A DNA stretch of 64,000 nucleotides from NCBI RefSeq assembly GCF_958450345.1, contig NC_088780.1:4958501-5022500 (forward strand), given 5' to 3'. The notes below the pieces were generated by a model that was not told where the DNA came from, made no database searches, and saw nothing but the letters and a program-made list of their open reading frames with translations. A program made the translations under genes and the position numbers. Positions within the stretch are counted from its first letter, which is position 1, and every line of letters begins with the position of its first letter. This document shows positions 34,080 to 44,866 of this stretch, piece after piece. Source of the stretch: Calliphora vicina. Taxonomy: Eukaryota; Arthropoda; Insecta; Diptera; Calliphoridae.

Positions 34080-34760
34080 GATTTTCTATGTCTGAAATGT
34101 TGGATCTACGGTATAAAAGAAAACCACTACTTGCGATGAAAAATGGATCCATTACGATAACCCGATGCGTAAGTGATCTCCCGTTAATACCGGCCAATCA
34201 GCCGAATCGACAGCAAAACCAAATATTCATGGAGCCGATGAAATACTCAGTATATGGTGGGACCAAAAGGATCCTATCTATTATGAGCTTCTGAAATCTT
34301 GCCATATGATCACAGGGAACATACACCGAACACAACTGATTCATTTGAAGCGAATATTGACCGAAAAATTTCCACAATATGAAACTGTAATATTCCATCA
34401 GGACAACACTCGGCCATATGTTGCATGACTTGCTAAAAACTATTTAGAAAGAAGTGGTTGGGAAGTTTTGCCTCATAGTTTCGCCCCGTCTAACTACTAT
34501 TTGTTTCTATCGATGCAGAACGCTCTTTCTGGGATACGCTTCAGTTCAGAAGAGAGTATCCGAAATTGGCTTAATTCGTTCTTGGCCTTAAAAGATGAGC
34601 TGTTCTTTTGGCTCGGAATCCATATGTTGCCAGAAAGATGGAAAAAGGTCATAGCTAACAATGGCCATTACTTTGAATACATTTATAGTGTACAAATGCT
34701 TCAAACTAAAAGCTAAAAATTTAAAAAAATTCCGCATTTTTAAGTCATACACCCAATATA
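34080..34760 (+). pseudogene. mariner transposase remnant, 3' part
   Basis: Gives KPNIHGADEILSIWWDQKDP then IYYELLK, VIFHQDNTRP (the second catalytic Asp), LAKNYLERSGWEVLPHS, SESIRNWLNSFLALKDELFF-like and LPERWKKVIANNGHYFEY, with at least one stop. The expected SPDLAPSDY motif is degraded. Ends with the family-specific AGTCATACACCCAAT. The N-terminal half is absent. Confidence 0.8.
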
Positions 34761-35798
34761 TTCCACGAACTAACGTATAATAAAATGTAATAACTAATGT
34801 AAATTATGTCTTTATGCATAATTATCCAACAAACTAAATATGGATAATAGAATGACCGTAAAAAATAGATGTTCTTCTGGATCCCACAAAACGATTCCCC
34901 TTTCCAGATATTAGATTTTTTCGAACTTTGAGAGACGAGTGGCACGGATTAACGTCGTTTAATCGAGCTCAAAATTCGGCTATCTCAATATCAATCGTTT
35001 TGTGAGGTCCAGACGAACAATATTCCGAAATTTTTTTCCGCCATATGAGATCTGATCACCCTAATGAACAACCTTAAGACTTTAGACAAATTAACCCATA
35101 TTTAAACAAATCTTAAAGCTAACAACTCTATATCAAGGATATAATGAACTTTGTACATTTATGTATAGAGGATATGTGTTTTTCACTAAATTCAATTAAA
35201 AATATCCTTAATAAAATTTTTCAAAATTCAATTTAATAAAAAAATCTAGTACATCAATTCACATAAATAAATAAATTAAAATATGCACAACACGTTCACT
35301 TTTATGAATGAATGTTGCCAAATTTATGAAGTTTACTTTTTTCTCCCCCATTCATTTAACTATAATATATCAGGATTTCGAAAAATTTCAAAATACTCTG
35401 CATATATCTCAAAAAACAAACACATTTCCATACATTACTATTATTATTATCATCTTGACATTTTTCGTACGTTTTTCTTTTTTAAATAATTGTGTGTAGC
35501 AACAAAAAAAAAAGCTTAAAAAAATAAACGTGCAAAAATTTATTGGCACGTTCTTTAACACTAAAATATAAAAAAAAGGACCAAAACAAAGCATCCTGTT
35601 AGTTGTTTTTGTGTCTGATTTTTGTCACCTATGGCAGCAGACCCGCAAAAACTCATAAATTCATACAAAACAAGCAAATGCTGAGCTGGAAAGGTTAAAA
35701 TAGTATTTCAAGTGTGGGATTTTCAACTTTTTTCATGGTAAATAAATGCTACGCAATTTAGCGTATTAAATTAAATTTTATTAAAAAAAGATACTATT
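34761..35798. other. AT-rich non-coding DNA
   Basis: No supported gene; overlapping chance ORFs at 35283-35594 only. Confidence 0.45.
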
Positions 35799-35871
35799 TG
35801 GAGATGCGGGGCATCGATCCCCGTACCTCTCACATGCTAAGCGAGCGCTCTACCATCTGAGCTACATCCCC
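35799..35871 (-). tRNA. tRNA-Ala (AGC)
   Basis: Same mature 73-nt sequence as 12133-12205. On the minus strand a T7-type terminator follows (CTTTTTTTAAT). Confidence 0.97.
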
Positions 35872-35979
35872 ATATATTAAAATTGCTAAAATAATACACT
35901 GTTAAATAAAAACTCAATATTTTTAATTAGAAATCTCCCTCCAGTTTTTAAGGTTAATTTGGAAAAAGGCTTAACAGCT

Positions 35980-36051
35980 GGCTCAATGGTCTAGGGGTAT
36001 GATTCTCGCTTTGGGTGCGAGAGGTCCCGGGTTCAAATCCCGGTTGAGCCC
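35980..36051 (+). tRNA. tRNA-Pro (TGG)
   Basis: 72-nt cloverleaf: acceptor GGCTCAA/TTGAGCC, D arm with TGGTCTAGGGGTATGA, anticodon stem CTCGC/GCGAG with loop TTTGGGT (anticodon TGG), T arm CCGGGTTCAAATCCCGG, discriminator C. First of seven copies. Terminator CTTTCTTTTTG. Confidence 0.97.
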
Positions 36052-36222
36052 ACTTTCTTTTTGTCAAAATTTATGGCTAGGTTATTACAATACCTTTGAA
36101 CTTATGGGACATATAATGGATTTTGTCATGAACCAGGAGGGAAATATTTTCGTAAACCTTTTTATGGATTTAACAAATTTTACCTTAATTTATGTGTATG
36201 TTTTGAAAAGTTTTTACCGGCC

Positions 36223-36294
36223 GGCTCAATGGTCTAGGGGTATGATTCTCGCTTTGGGTGCGAGAGGTCCCGGGTTCAAATCCCGGTTGAGCCC
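36223..36294 (+). tRNA. tRNA-Pro (TGG)
   Basis: Mature sequence as at 35980. The 3' flank GTTGTATTTTATAAATTC is shared with the copies at 37624 and 38116. Confidence 0.97.
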
Positions 36295-36570
36295 GTTGTA
36301 TTTTATAAATTCATACTATAACTATGACCATTATTGCTCAAAATTGCTCTGCAGATTTCTCGATTTGCAGGCTCAATATTCAGAACACGTTTGGCAAAAG
36401 GTATGACGACCCATTTTACGCCTGATACTCAGGAATTGAATAATAAATGAGCATTATGATTGCGCTGATGTTATAGATATTAATTCATTATTTTATTGAA
36501 CCTTTGTTTAAATCGTTAATTTGGAGCAAAATAAAACTACATAAAATAGTGAATACTCATAAGATAGGTT

Positions 36571-36812
36571 TGTCACATATGACAAATATTAGACGAAAAA
36601 GACATAACCACTAAATAAAATACATTTGAATTCTTTTATTTATTTCAAAAACTTATTTTACTTACGATGATTCAATACAAAAAATTTAGTTTTATTTTAT
36701 TTGATGCTATTTGATCTTCCAAATCACTTGTAAGAGTAAACACGTCAAACTAATTTGTAATAATTAAAGTGGTTACGCTTTTTTGAGCAAATATTTGCCA
36801 TGTGTGACAGAC
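36571..36812. repeat. MITE, GTCACACA/TAA family, diverged copy
   Basis: Left TGTCACATATGACAAATATT, right AAATATTTGCCATGTGTGAC, interior AAAATACATTTGAATTCTTT and AAGTGGTTACGC. Nearly the same interior as 55096-55347, which has a clean TAA duplication. This copy has lost its outer ends. Confidence 0.75.
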
Positions 36813-36850
36813 ATTTAGTTACATTTAGTAATTGCACTATTGACAGTTTA

Positions 36851-37039
36851 AGGGTACTGCTACACGTTCAATATATATTGACCGCTATCCAGAATCGCGA
36901 TATTTATTGAACGTGTAGCGTGCAGTATTGATGGATCACGATCCAAATCGCAGAATAACCTAATTTTGCGTGATCCATTACAATGGATCGCGATCCAAAT
37001 ATCACAATATACATATGTATATTGAACTTGTAGTACCCT
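36851..37039. repeat. MITE, TIR AGGGTACTGCTACACGTTCA
   Basis: Left arm AGGGTACTGCTACACGTTCA, right arm inverse of AGGGTACTACAAGTTCAATA, interior with inverted GGATCRCGATCCAAAT motifs. Flanks TTA (left) and ATA (right) may be a mutated 3-bp duplication. Confidence 0.75.
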
Positions 37040-37043
37040 ATAA

Positions 37044-37182
37044 AGCTGGCCACACACGGAATGTTTTGTTCGCCTGATTTGTTATTGAAAATTTTCAATT
37101 ACTTGTGATTTTATTCAAAACAAGTAACAAGACGTCGAACACGAACAAATCATACTCACAAATCAACCGTGTGTGGCCAGCT
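37044..37182. repeat. MITE, TIR AGCTGGCCACACACGG, TAA duplication
   Basis: Perfect 16-bp inverted ends AGCTGGCCACACACGG and CCGTGTGTGGCCAGCT, flanked by TAA (37041-37043, 37183-37185). 139 bp, no coding capacity. Sits four bases from the previous MITE. Confidence 0.88.
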
Positions 37183-37323
37183 TAATGTAAAATGCTTGAC
37201 AAACATAACTGTACAATTACTCCATTTCTAAAAAGGCTCCAATTTTTTTGCTTCCACGTCTCAAATATTTTTTATATTTAAATTCTAAATTTTTCAATAT
37301 CTTTGAAAACATGTTTATCAGCT

Positions 37324-37395
37324 GGCTCAATGGTCTAGGGGTATGATTCTCGCTTTGGGTGCGAGAGGTCCCGGGTTCAAATCCCGGTTGAGCCC
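37324..37395 (+). tRNA. tRNA-Pro (TGG)
   Basis: Mature sequence as at 35980. 3' flank GATTCTTTTATTAAAT, the same class as the minus-strand copy at 42056. Confidence 0.97.
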
Positions 37396-37623
37396 GATTC
37401 TTTTATTAAATAAACTTATTTAAACCTTTCCGTAAACAATTAAACTCTTTTCTGTACAATATTCAACTCAATAATAAGATACATACAGTAATTTTGATAT
37501 TAGATAGGTTAGGAAAGGTTCAAAAGCATTTCTTTTTAGTTTTTTTTTTGTGTAAATTTTATCCAAAAATAAATATTATATAATCAAAAAAAGGGATCCC
37601 ATGAAAAGAAAGGTTTGTCAGTT

Positions 37624-37695
37624 GGCTCAATGGTCTAGGGGTATGATTCTCGCTTTGGGTGCGAGAGGTCCCGGGTTCAAATCCCGGTTGAGCCC
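37624..37695 (+). tRNA. tRNA-Pro (TGG)
   Basis: Mature sequence as at 35980. 3' flank GTTGTATTTTGTAAAACATG. Confidence 0.97.
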
Positions 37696-38115
37696 GTTGT
37701 ATTTTGTAAAACATGACATAACACCAATTAACAAGCTTTAGATTTTCCAAGGTCAAAGAGGTCAGCTACGATAGAAATTGTTTACGGATTATTCTATCTA
37801 TGTAGTATGTATGTTACTTCTATCTTGGAACTTATCAGTTAGCAAAGGATAATTAGTTACATTTAAGTTCCAGTTTTATAAAAGTTTTTAATTTATATTA
37901 TTATCAATAGAAGAATTACTCATTTACTTTTTACATTAATACTTTTAACAATTTATCTGTTTTCTTTACCAAATAGTTTTTTTAATTGGAACAAGTTCAT
38001 TACATAAACTTCCTATAGGAAGTTCTAAATTAATAGATTTCTGGAAATACCGTTAAAATGTAGTTCCAAATTTCCTCCGGCTTTAAGATTTTAATTTAAA
38101 AAAAGGATATATGTC

Positions 38116-38187
38116 GGCTCAATGGTCTAGGGGTATGATTCTCGCTTTGGGTGCGAGAGGTCCCGGGTTCAAATCCCGGTTGAGCCC
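38116..38187 (+). tRNA. tRNA-Pro (TGG)
   Basis: Mature sequence as at 35980. 3' flank GTTATATTTTTATAAATC, again the GTTGTATTTT class. Confidence 0.97.
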
Positions 38188-38719
38188 GTTATATTTTTAT
38201 AAATCGGTGTGGGAAATGAAACTGGTTGCAGATACATGTTAAGAATTATCCCTAATTTTTTCAATAAGATAACTTAAGAAACAAAGGGTCACAACCAACT
38301 TTCTACTATCGTTTCAATTTGATTGGGGATGTTTTATCTTATCCATATTTACTTTAAGTTGTGGTGGTGTGGTGGGTGACCAACATTTTGTCTATTAACA
38401 TTGGGATCAAAAAGCGTAATTTACGGATCAAGATGTCAATATGGGTTGATGAGTTTGTTGCCAGAATTATGTGTCGAGTATTGCTGAATTATAAGATCCA
38501 CAAATTGTAAAATGAAACGATTGAATTACATTTCCGTATTTTTGACATACAATTCGATTTTCATATCGGTCGTATAATTGTTCCTATTGTTCAGGATGTT
38601 GCTTAACGTGGTAGCTCGCTGTTCTTATGTAATCTAGAATATATTTGTCTCATTTTTGTTAAGCAAGAGTGAGAAAGAAGGCGAATATCATCAGACTTTC
38701 CAATTGTTGAATAAATCTT

Positions 38720-39790
38720 AATTTAAAGTATCTGTTGTTGTTAAATCATGATATCTTTTTTTGGAACTAGAAAAATAGGTTATGTGAGGACGGAAAGAGG
38801 GAGTAGTGTTTGTGGACATTCGTCCAAAAAATCTGCTGGTATCAGGAACAAGTTTCCTAATTTCATCAGAACACATTCCATTGTAGTACCGATAGAACAG
38901 TGAAACGCAATCCACATTGCGTCGGTGATCCAGCGAATCAATAGAGTTGGATACCCTACTGACACGCATAATCACCTTCACCCTCTCCTGTACGCAGTTG
39001 AGAAACTACAAAATAGACTTTGAAGCTCCGGCCCATACATGAGAGTCAGGCGCGGATCCAGAGGGGATGAAATAGGAAATTCCCCCCCCCCCAAAACCGA
39101 AATGTTTTCATTTAAAAAAAGGAATGAAAAGAAAGATGTAGAACAAATTTACCCCCCCCCCCCCAAATGGTTGACCTGGATCCGCGCCTGATGAGCGTTG
39201 TATTCCATTTTCGGACGGATATACATACGTGGTGTAAATAGTGAGGAGATCAGATGGAGTGAAGTAATTATTATACCGTTTCAGAAATCCGATACACTTG
39301 AATGCTTCTTTTGGCACTTGAAAAATGTATTTTTACCAGCGGACATAACATTTTATTATCATGCCCTGAACACCAAGAGCGTCTGATTCCACCCATAAAT
39401 ACAGATGAAGCGACATGGTCTGTCGTTTGTTTTTGTATCAACACTGAGTCTTGCGAACTTTGAAAGCTACCCTTTTCGCAAGACCCCATTCTGAGATCGT
39501 CTGAAGGTCACGATTAAGGGAATCATTCATGTTTTACCTCATTGCCCCAATCTGCGACAGGCTTCATTCTGTAACTGAATGAATATGAATATGGCAAATG
39601 TTGACGTAATCTGCAAACGGAGCATTGCGGTACCCCTGAATGTATCTTGAACTCGTTTGATAAGATCCCATCTATAACACCTCGTATAGTGCGATCTCTG
39701 AGAAGCTCGGTAAAGGTGCACCATGCCACACTCTATCAAACGCTTTTAAATATCTGGAGCCACCACTTTACTTTCGCCAAAACGGTGAAT
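38720..39790 (-). pseudogene. non-LTR retrotransposon reverse-transcriptase remnant
   Basis: The minus strand, reading from 39790 downwards, gives a Jockey-like RT C-terminal region in order: VWHGA, DRTIRGVIDGILSNEFKIHS then GVPQ, a deletion over the YADD region, EWGLAKRVAF, ESDALGVQGM, PKEAFKCIGFLKRYNNYFTP, then an interruption by the MITE at 39047-39190, then SHVWAGASKSIL-stop-FLNCVQERVK, and SLDHRRNVDCVSLFYRYYNG. Frameshifts, stops and the lost catalytic box make it dead. Confidence 0.78.
39047..39190. repeat. hAT MITE inside the LINE remnant
   Basis: 144 bp with ends CAGGCGCGGATCCAG and CTGGATCCGCGCCTG, long C-runs inside, flanked by ATGAGAGT (left) and ATGAGCGT (right), a 7/8 match to an 8-bp hAT duplication. 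The RT peptide continues on both sides, so the insertion post-dates the LINE. Best copy of a family with members at 18382 and 41315. Confidence 0.88.
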
Positions 39791-39799
39791 GGAATAACA

Positions 39800-41310
39800 C
39801 CATTTTTCCGATAGGAAGGCTAGCAAGATCGTCCTTTACGACAGCTATACTGTCGGTAGTTAAGTAAAGCTAGAACACAGTATATCGCATAATGATTGTT
39901 CAAAATCTATAAAAGCCAACTACTGGATACATTTCGATTTGGCTGCTCAATCTGTTTACAGGATTTAGGAAAGCGAATGCCACATATTATTGCTTTCCAG
40001 AGCCTTTATAAGCATCAATGTGGGTTCCTTGAAAAAAAGCACTTTCCTCTAAACTCTGTCTTATTAAAAACTTTTGATGCTGATATTGATAAGTACATAA
40101 CTTTAAGCTGGGTATGCATTTAATTTGCAATTCATAATAGTTTCTTAGCATTTCTTTCATGTCCATCATGAATTGTAATGGACGTTATCTGGAAAAATGT
40201 TTATTTATATCTTTGCAAAACAAGTTTTAAATCTTTGACTAAAGTTTCTAGTCAAGTACATGCATATCTCTGTACTTTACTAATGTACATAAATGTACAT
40301 ATGTTTATTTAAAAACAATTCAAAATGTTTTACATATATTTATACACTTTTTAAAAGCAATCATCTTGATCACCGATACATATGGGAATTTAACATTGAA
40401 GCATAAAATGGACTTCCTTTTGTTAATAGTATCTTATCAAAAAAAAATAAAAACTTGTAGAAAAGTTCGTCATGCTTGGCATCCATTTTCGCACTGGACC
40501 TAAATAAACATTTTATCATGAACATACAATACAATGAAGACAATAAGAAAACAATTCATTTTTAATTGAAAATGTAGCCCAAAAAGAAGAAAAAAATAAC
40601 GAAAAAACAACATTGTAAAAATAATAAAAATAAAAAATAAACAGACACAACACCAAGCAATTGACCAGCTAACAAACTTAATAAAAGTTTTTTACTTACA
40701 AACTCTCATATACTGAAATAGCAGCTTCCATCCCACTCCATTCAACATAACATGCTGATGGAACTCAATAATAAGTTTGTAATATGCTTTGTATAACCTG
40801 ATAGTGTCTAATGTTGTGGTGCTTGCAGTTGGTATGATGGATGAATTATTCTCCAAGATGGTTGGTAATATGTAAATGTTTTGATTTCATCATAACCGAG
40901 TAATAGAAATAATAACAAAAACAACAACTCAATATTATGATAAACAAACAATGGAATGGACATTAAGACATATGTACAGTAGTAGTCCTTACTCCTATAA
41001 CAGAACACCACACACATCATAGGAATGAAAACATCAACAAGAAATATCCCAGCTTCAGCTCACTCTCTGCCTCTTGCTGACACACACTATAAACATATCC
41101 TAAAGGATAATGGATGGACAAAACTTACAAAATAAACATGCAGCATACATGCGGGCGTATTTAGTCATATGTACGAATGTGCGACTACAAAACCTCGTTT
41201 ATTCGGGATAATAAACAGATCTGCAACAGAACGAATTCATTTCGAAATGAGTTATGAAAGAAAATCCTGTATTATTTTGGTATATCGATCTCTAAAACCT
41301 GCTAATCCTT
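39800..41310. other. AT-rich non-coding DNA
   Basis: No supported gene; chance ORFs only. Confidence 0.45.
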
Positions 41311-41314
41311 TTTG

Positions 41315-41443
41315 CAGTCACGAATCCAGGTCATCCAACTGGGAGGAAGGGAAAAATAAAGTAAAATTTATTTTACATTTTTCTTTTTTCCTTTTTCGGA
41401 AATTACCAACCAACCCCCACCCCCCAGTCTGGAACCGTGCCTG
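41315..41443. repeat. hAT MITE (CAGGCGCGGATCCAG family), degenerate copy
   Basis: Left CAGTCACGAATCCAGG, right CTGGAACCGTGCCTG. Flanking octamers CCTTTTTG and ACTTTATG agree at 6 of 8. An internal C-run (CCCCCACCCCCC) is as in the 39047 copy. Confidence 0.65.
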
Positions 41444-41479
41444 ACTTTATGTTTAAAGCTCTTGAATGAGCTTCACATT

Positions 41480-41695
41480 TTCAGCTACACAGAAGCCTTT
41501 CAAGAGCCTCAACAACAGTGAATTTTTTGATTTTTTTAAGTACATGAAAATCATTAAATCATCCGACTTAAATCTTTTTTTTTAGAACCGAATCTATTAT
41601 TCAGCCTAATCTCCAACAAACCGAAACTTTTAAATTATAATCGATGGATAGATTTTCGGATTTTCATTATCTGAAATACTAAATTAGGAAAATAT
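41480..41695. repeat. diverged copy of the MITE at 28895
   Basis: Shares AGAACCGAATCTATTATTC, GCCTAATCTCCAAC and ATCGATGGATAGATTTTCGG with the interior of 28895-29108. The terminal repeats are not preserved. Confidence 0.5.
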
Positions 41696-42055
41696 CAAAA
41701 TTATTTAACAAAGCGGAATAAATTTAAATATTTCATAATTTCCAAAGAATTCTTTTAAAACTCTGGACTTCCTGTAAATATATTGTTCGTATGAATAAGT
41801 AGGAGGAAGTAGAGAACCAAAAAGACGAACACTTAACAGTTTTAGTAAGTTATCTAAAGGAACCACAGGCTAACAGACACAAATTTATTTATATAAAACA
41901 AACGTTAAAAGTGGTGGTGGTTATAAAAACAATCCTCTATAAATAAACACTAGAAATGAACAATAAATAACTGAACAAATATTTTCTGGTTTATTTGCTT
42001 TTATTTTATTTTTTTAAAGGAAAAAACTTTCAAAAAAATTATTTAAAAAAGAATC

Positions 42056-42127
42056 GGGCTCAACCGGGATTTGAACCCGGGACCTCTCGCACCCAAAGCG
42101 AGAATCATACCCCTAGACCATTGAGCC
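42056..42127 (-). tRNA. tRNA-Pro (TGG)
   Basis: Minus-strand copy, mature sequence as at 35980. Its 3' flank GATTCTTTTTTAAATAA matches the class of 37324, indicating a duplicated and inverted segment. Confidence 0.97.
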
Positions 42128-42577
42128 TCTTGTAGAGATGATGCAAAAATTCATTTTTATTTGTAGAAAGAAACAAATTTTATTAAACACATTCATGTTA
42201 ACCCTTGCATGAACATGCAATTTTTACACAAAGTGTTATACACTCAAATGGGGATTTGTGCGAATATTTTTCAAAGACTTTTATAAGCAAATAATATGTT
42301 ATTTTGCATAATACTTGCATATATAAAGGGTCTGAAAGCAATAAATTTTAATTATCTATCAATTGATTGAAATTTCAGCAAAATAAATTTTTCGAAAGCG
42401 ATTACACCTTTAATACTCAGTTTTTAATCCTAATTTGTAATTAATATCATTGCGGGTGTTTGTATGCTGGGAGGAGCACGTATATTAAATTCCTCAAAGG
42501 AATAACAAAAATATTTTTTAAGATAAATACAAGATAATTTATTTGAAAATCTTTAATCTTTACATTATAAAAAATAT

Positions 42578-43235
42578 TTAGTCCCAATCGTCATTGCTTT
42601 GTTCACCTTCACTGCCATCTTCTTCATCCCAGTGTTTGATTTTCTTATTGGTCATTCAATCATCACGTAAAACACTCCGATTTATTTTTCTTATCACCAT
42701 CTCTTTTGGCTTCGCTGCTGTAACTTTCTTCTTTTAACTCATCCTTAACTACATTATCCACTTGTTCAGATTTCGATATGTTTCAGCTTATTTATATTAT
42801 TTAAAACCGCCTACTTACGACTATTCAATGGACCAGCTTCCTCTAACTGATGTTGGAAGTCCATTTTTTGTATGCGCACAGCATTAAATAGCTGCCTACA
42901 TCAGGAGTAGAGATTTTACGCAATGCTATTTCACGCTCAATATCCTTCCTACATGGTTTAGTTCAAGTTTTTGATTTTAAGCTTGCTTAAAAGTCGTTTC
43001 CAATTCCTCATCGGTAGGTTTTTCTTCTTTAATTTCTACCTCAACTTCAATCAGTCTACCTCAACCTTAATCAGTTTCAACTTTGTCTTTATTAATAAAT
43101 ATAATTTTTAATTTTTTCTAGCACGCGACAGTACCAATCTTGGTTTTTGGCTTTGTGGTACTTAGAACTTTGGCTATTTTCAATTTTTTTTTTTTCATCT
43201 TTTTACCATTTCTTGTAAAAAATACATGGTTTCTA
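42578..43235 (-). pseudogene. RRP15-like ribosome-biogenesis pseudogene
   Basis: RRP15 is a nucleolar protein of pre-60S subunit processing. Minus-strand fragments in order are KIAKVLSTTKPKTKIGTV, EIKEEKPTDEELETTF, RKDIEREIALRKISTPDV, a VQLFNAVRIQK-like stretch (frame-shifted here), QLEEAGPLNS, SVLRDD-stop-MTNKKIKHWDEEDG and DDWD-stop. This is the order of the RRP15 family, whose C-terminus has a W-x-(I/V)-L-R-D-D motif. Several frameshifts and in-frame stops disable it. The fragments follow each other without intron-like gaps apart from small indels, so a retrocopy is plausible; I cannot see a poly(A) tail or duplication. A functional parent gene is expected elsewhere. Confidence 0.68.
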
Positions 43236-43572
43236 CATTAATTGATGCGCCTTTCGTAATGTTTTGCAATAAAAATTAAATATATCAAGGCGATAATGTA
43301 TTAAATAATTTGATCACTTTTGTTTTAAATAGTTAGATTTGAATTTATAAAATAGTAAACAAATTTACATTTATTATTATCAAACACTTTTCTAAAAGTG
43401 TCTGCAATACGATTATGTACCATATGTCTAAAAGCTTTTCTTTTTTATGGAAAAATTTTAGATAAATTTTATATAGCCGACTTTTATCGACTTTTTTCCT
43501 CAGAATGCTGATTGTTCGAACAATCGACTTATAGAACAGCCTACAGCTGATCCAATGAAATATATGTCCGAC

Positions 43573-43866
43573 CAAGGCGAATTTATACAAGGTGGAGTCA
43601 GTCAAACAGCTGATAATTTTTTTTCGCTTTTTGGTTTTAACAGTTGTCAAAGCTTGTTTTTATATTTAAATATCTACATATTCTAATCGTATTAACAAAA
43701 TATTTATTTTTTACATAAATAAGTAAAGCCCTCACTATACAATTATCTACACTACATTAAGTTTTAATACATATTTGTTTATTTTTTCATTTTTGTTTTT
43801 TTGACATTTGTTAAGACCAATTGTTGTATTTGTAGAACTGATAGCACCTTGTATAAATTCGCCTTG
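43573..43866. repeat. MITE with 8-bp duplication, TIR CAAGGCGAATTTATACAAGG
   Basis: 294 bp with perfect inverted ends (first 20 bases CAAGGCGAATTTATACAAGG; then TG). Flanked by a perfect 8-bp duplication TGTCCGAC (43565-43572, 43867-43874). An 8-bp duplication suggests hAT (P-type or Merlin not excluded). Related sequences at about 29629-29757 and 20200. Confidence 0.92.
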
Positions 43867-43874
43867 TGTCCGAC

Positions 43875-44640
43875 TGTGCTGCACACGTCATGAGCCGCTC
43901 AAATGAGCACAAACATTTTTTTTATATTCAGTTTTTCCTAATGAGAAATGTTTCAAAATGCTTCACTTCTCATCATTTCTTTAAAACACTAACAAAAAAA
44001 TAAAAAAACTACAGCGCAGAACAAAACACACTCGCCACAAATTACCAGCAGAGACATAAATCAAAATTAACAACACGCATTGCAGTAAGCAGCGCTGCTT
44101 TTTTGGCCCCAGACATCATTTGTATTTTATAATTTTTAGCAATTATTTTAAACATTTTTAACGATATTTCATTAAAAAATTAAACATACAACTTAATTGA
44201 TATACATTTAACACTTCCGCACAAATTTTAATACAAAATATTTAACAAACAATTATTTAAACACTTCAGCTGCAAATAATTTTTAATTTTTCTTTAGAAC
44301 TTTAGATTTGCTCTTTAATTTATTTATATTTCAAAACAAACACTTTAGAAACATTTATTTAAGGTATTTATTATAAATTTCATTGAATTATTTATTAAAT
44401 TAATAAATTCCACTTCTAACAAAAGCAAACTCTCAAACGCGTTACTAAATAAAAACTAAACAAAACAAACTTGTGTTTGTTGTCATTTTGCCACCAATAT
44501 AACGGTATCGGTAGATTGTGAATTATTATTGTGAGTGATTCTTGTTTAAGGCTAATTGTGAATTATTTGTTTTATATTCACCACTAGAGAATTGTAATGA
44601 GTTTATAATAAGTAATTCAAAATGCTTTTGTTAGATATGA
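43875..44640. other. AT-rich non-coding DNA
   Basis: No supported gene or repeat. Confidence 0.45.
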
Positions 44641-44712
44641 GGCTCAATGGTCTAGGGGTATGATTCTCGCTTTGGGTGCGAGAGGTCCCGGGTTCAAATC
44701 CCGGTTGAGCCC
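44641..44712 (+). tRNA. tRNA-Pro (TGG)
   Basis: Mature sequence as at 35980. 3' flank AGTTGCTCTTTTTTG, unlike the other copies. It is 81 bp from a convergent tRNA-Ala, the same pairing as at 35799/35980 but in the opposite order. Confidence 0.97.
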
Positions 44713-44793
44713 AGTTGCTCTTTTTTGTTAAATTTGTTATTATAATAAATTTTTGTTAATATGAGCAAAATAAAAAACAAGAAAAATGTCAAT

Positions 44794-44866
44794 TGGAGAT
44801 GCGGGGCATCGATCCCCGTACCTCTCACATGCTAAGCGAGCGCTCTACCATCTGAGCTACATCCCC
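44794..44866 (-). tRNA. tRNA-Ala (AGC)
   Basis: Third copy of the mature tRNA-Ala. Terminator GACATTTTTC on the minus strand. Confidence 0.97.

Noticed and set aside
35999..36406. 135-aa ORF with repeated [19 protein letters not shown]
   Set aside because: Translation through two tRNA-Pro genes.
43345..43650. 101-aa minus-strand ORF
   Set aside because: Runs across the boundary of the MITE at 43573, and no domain is visible.
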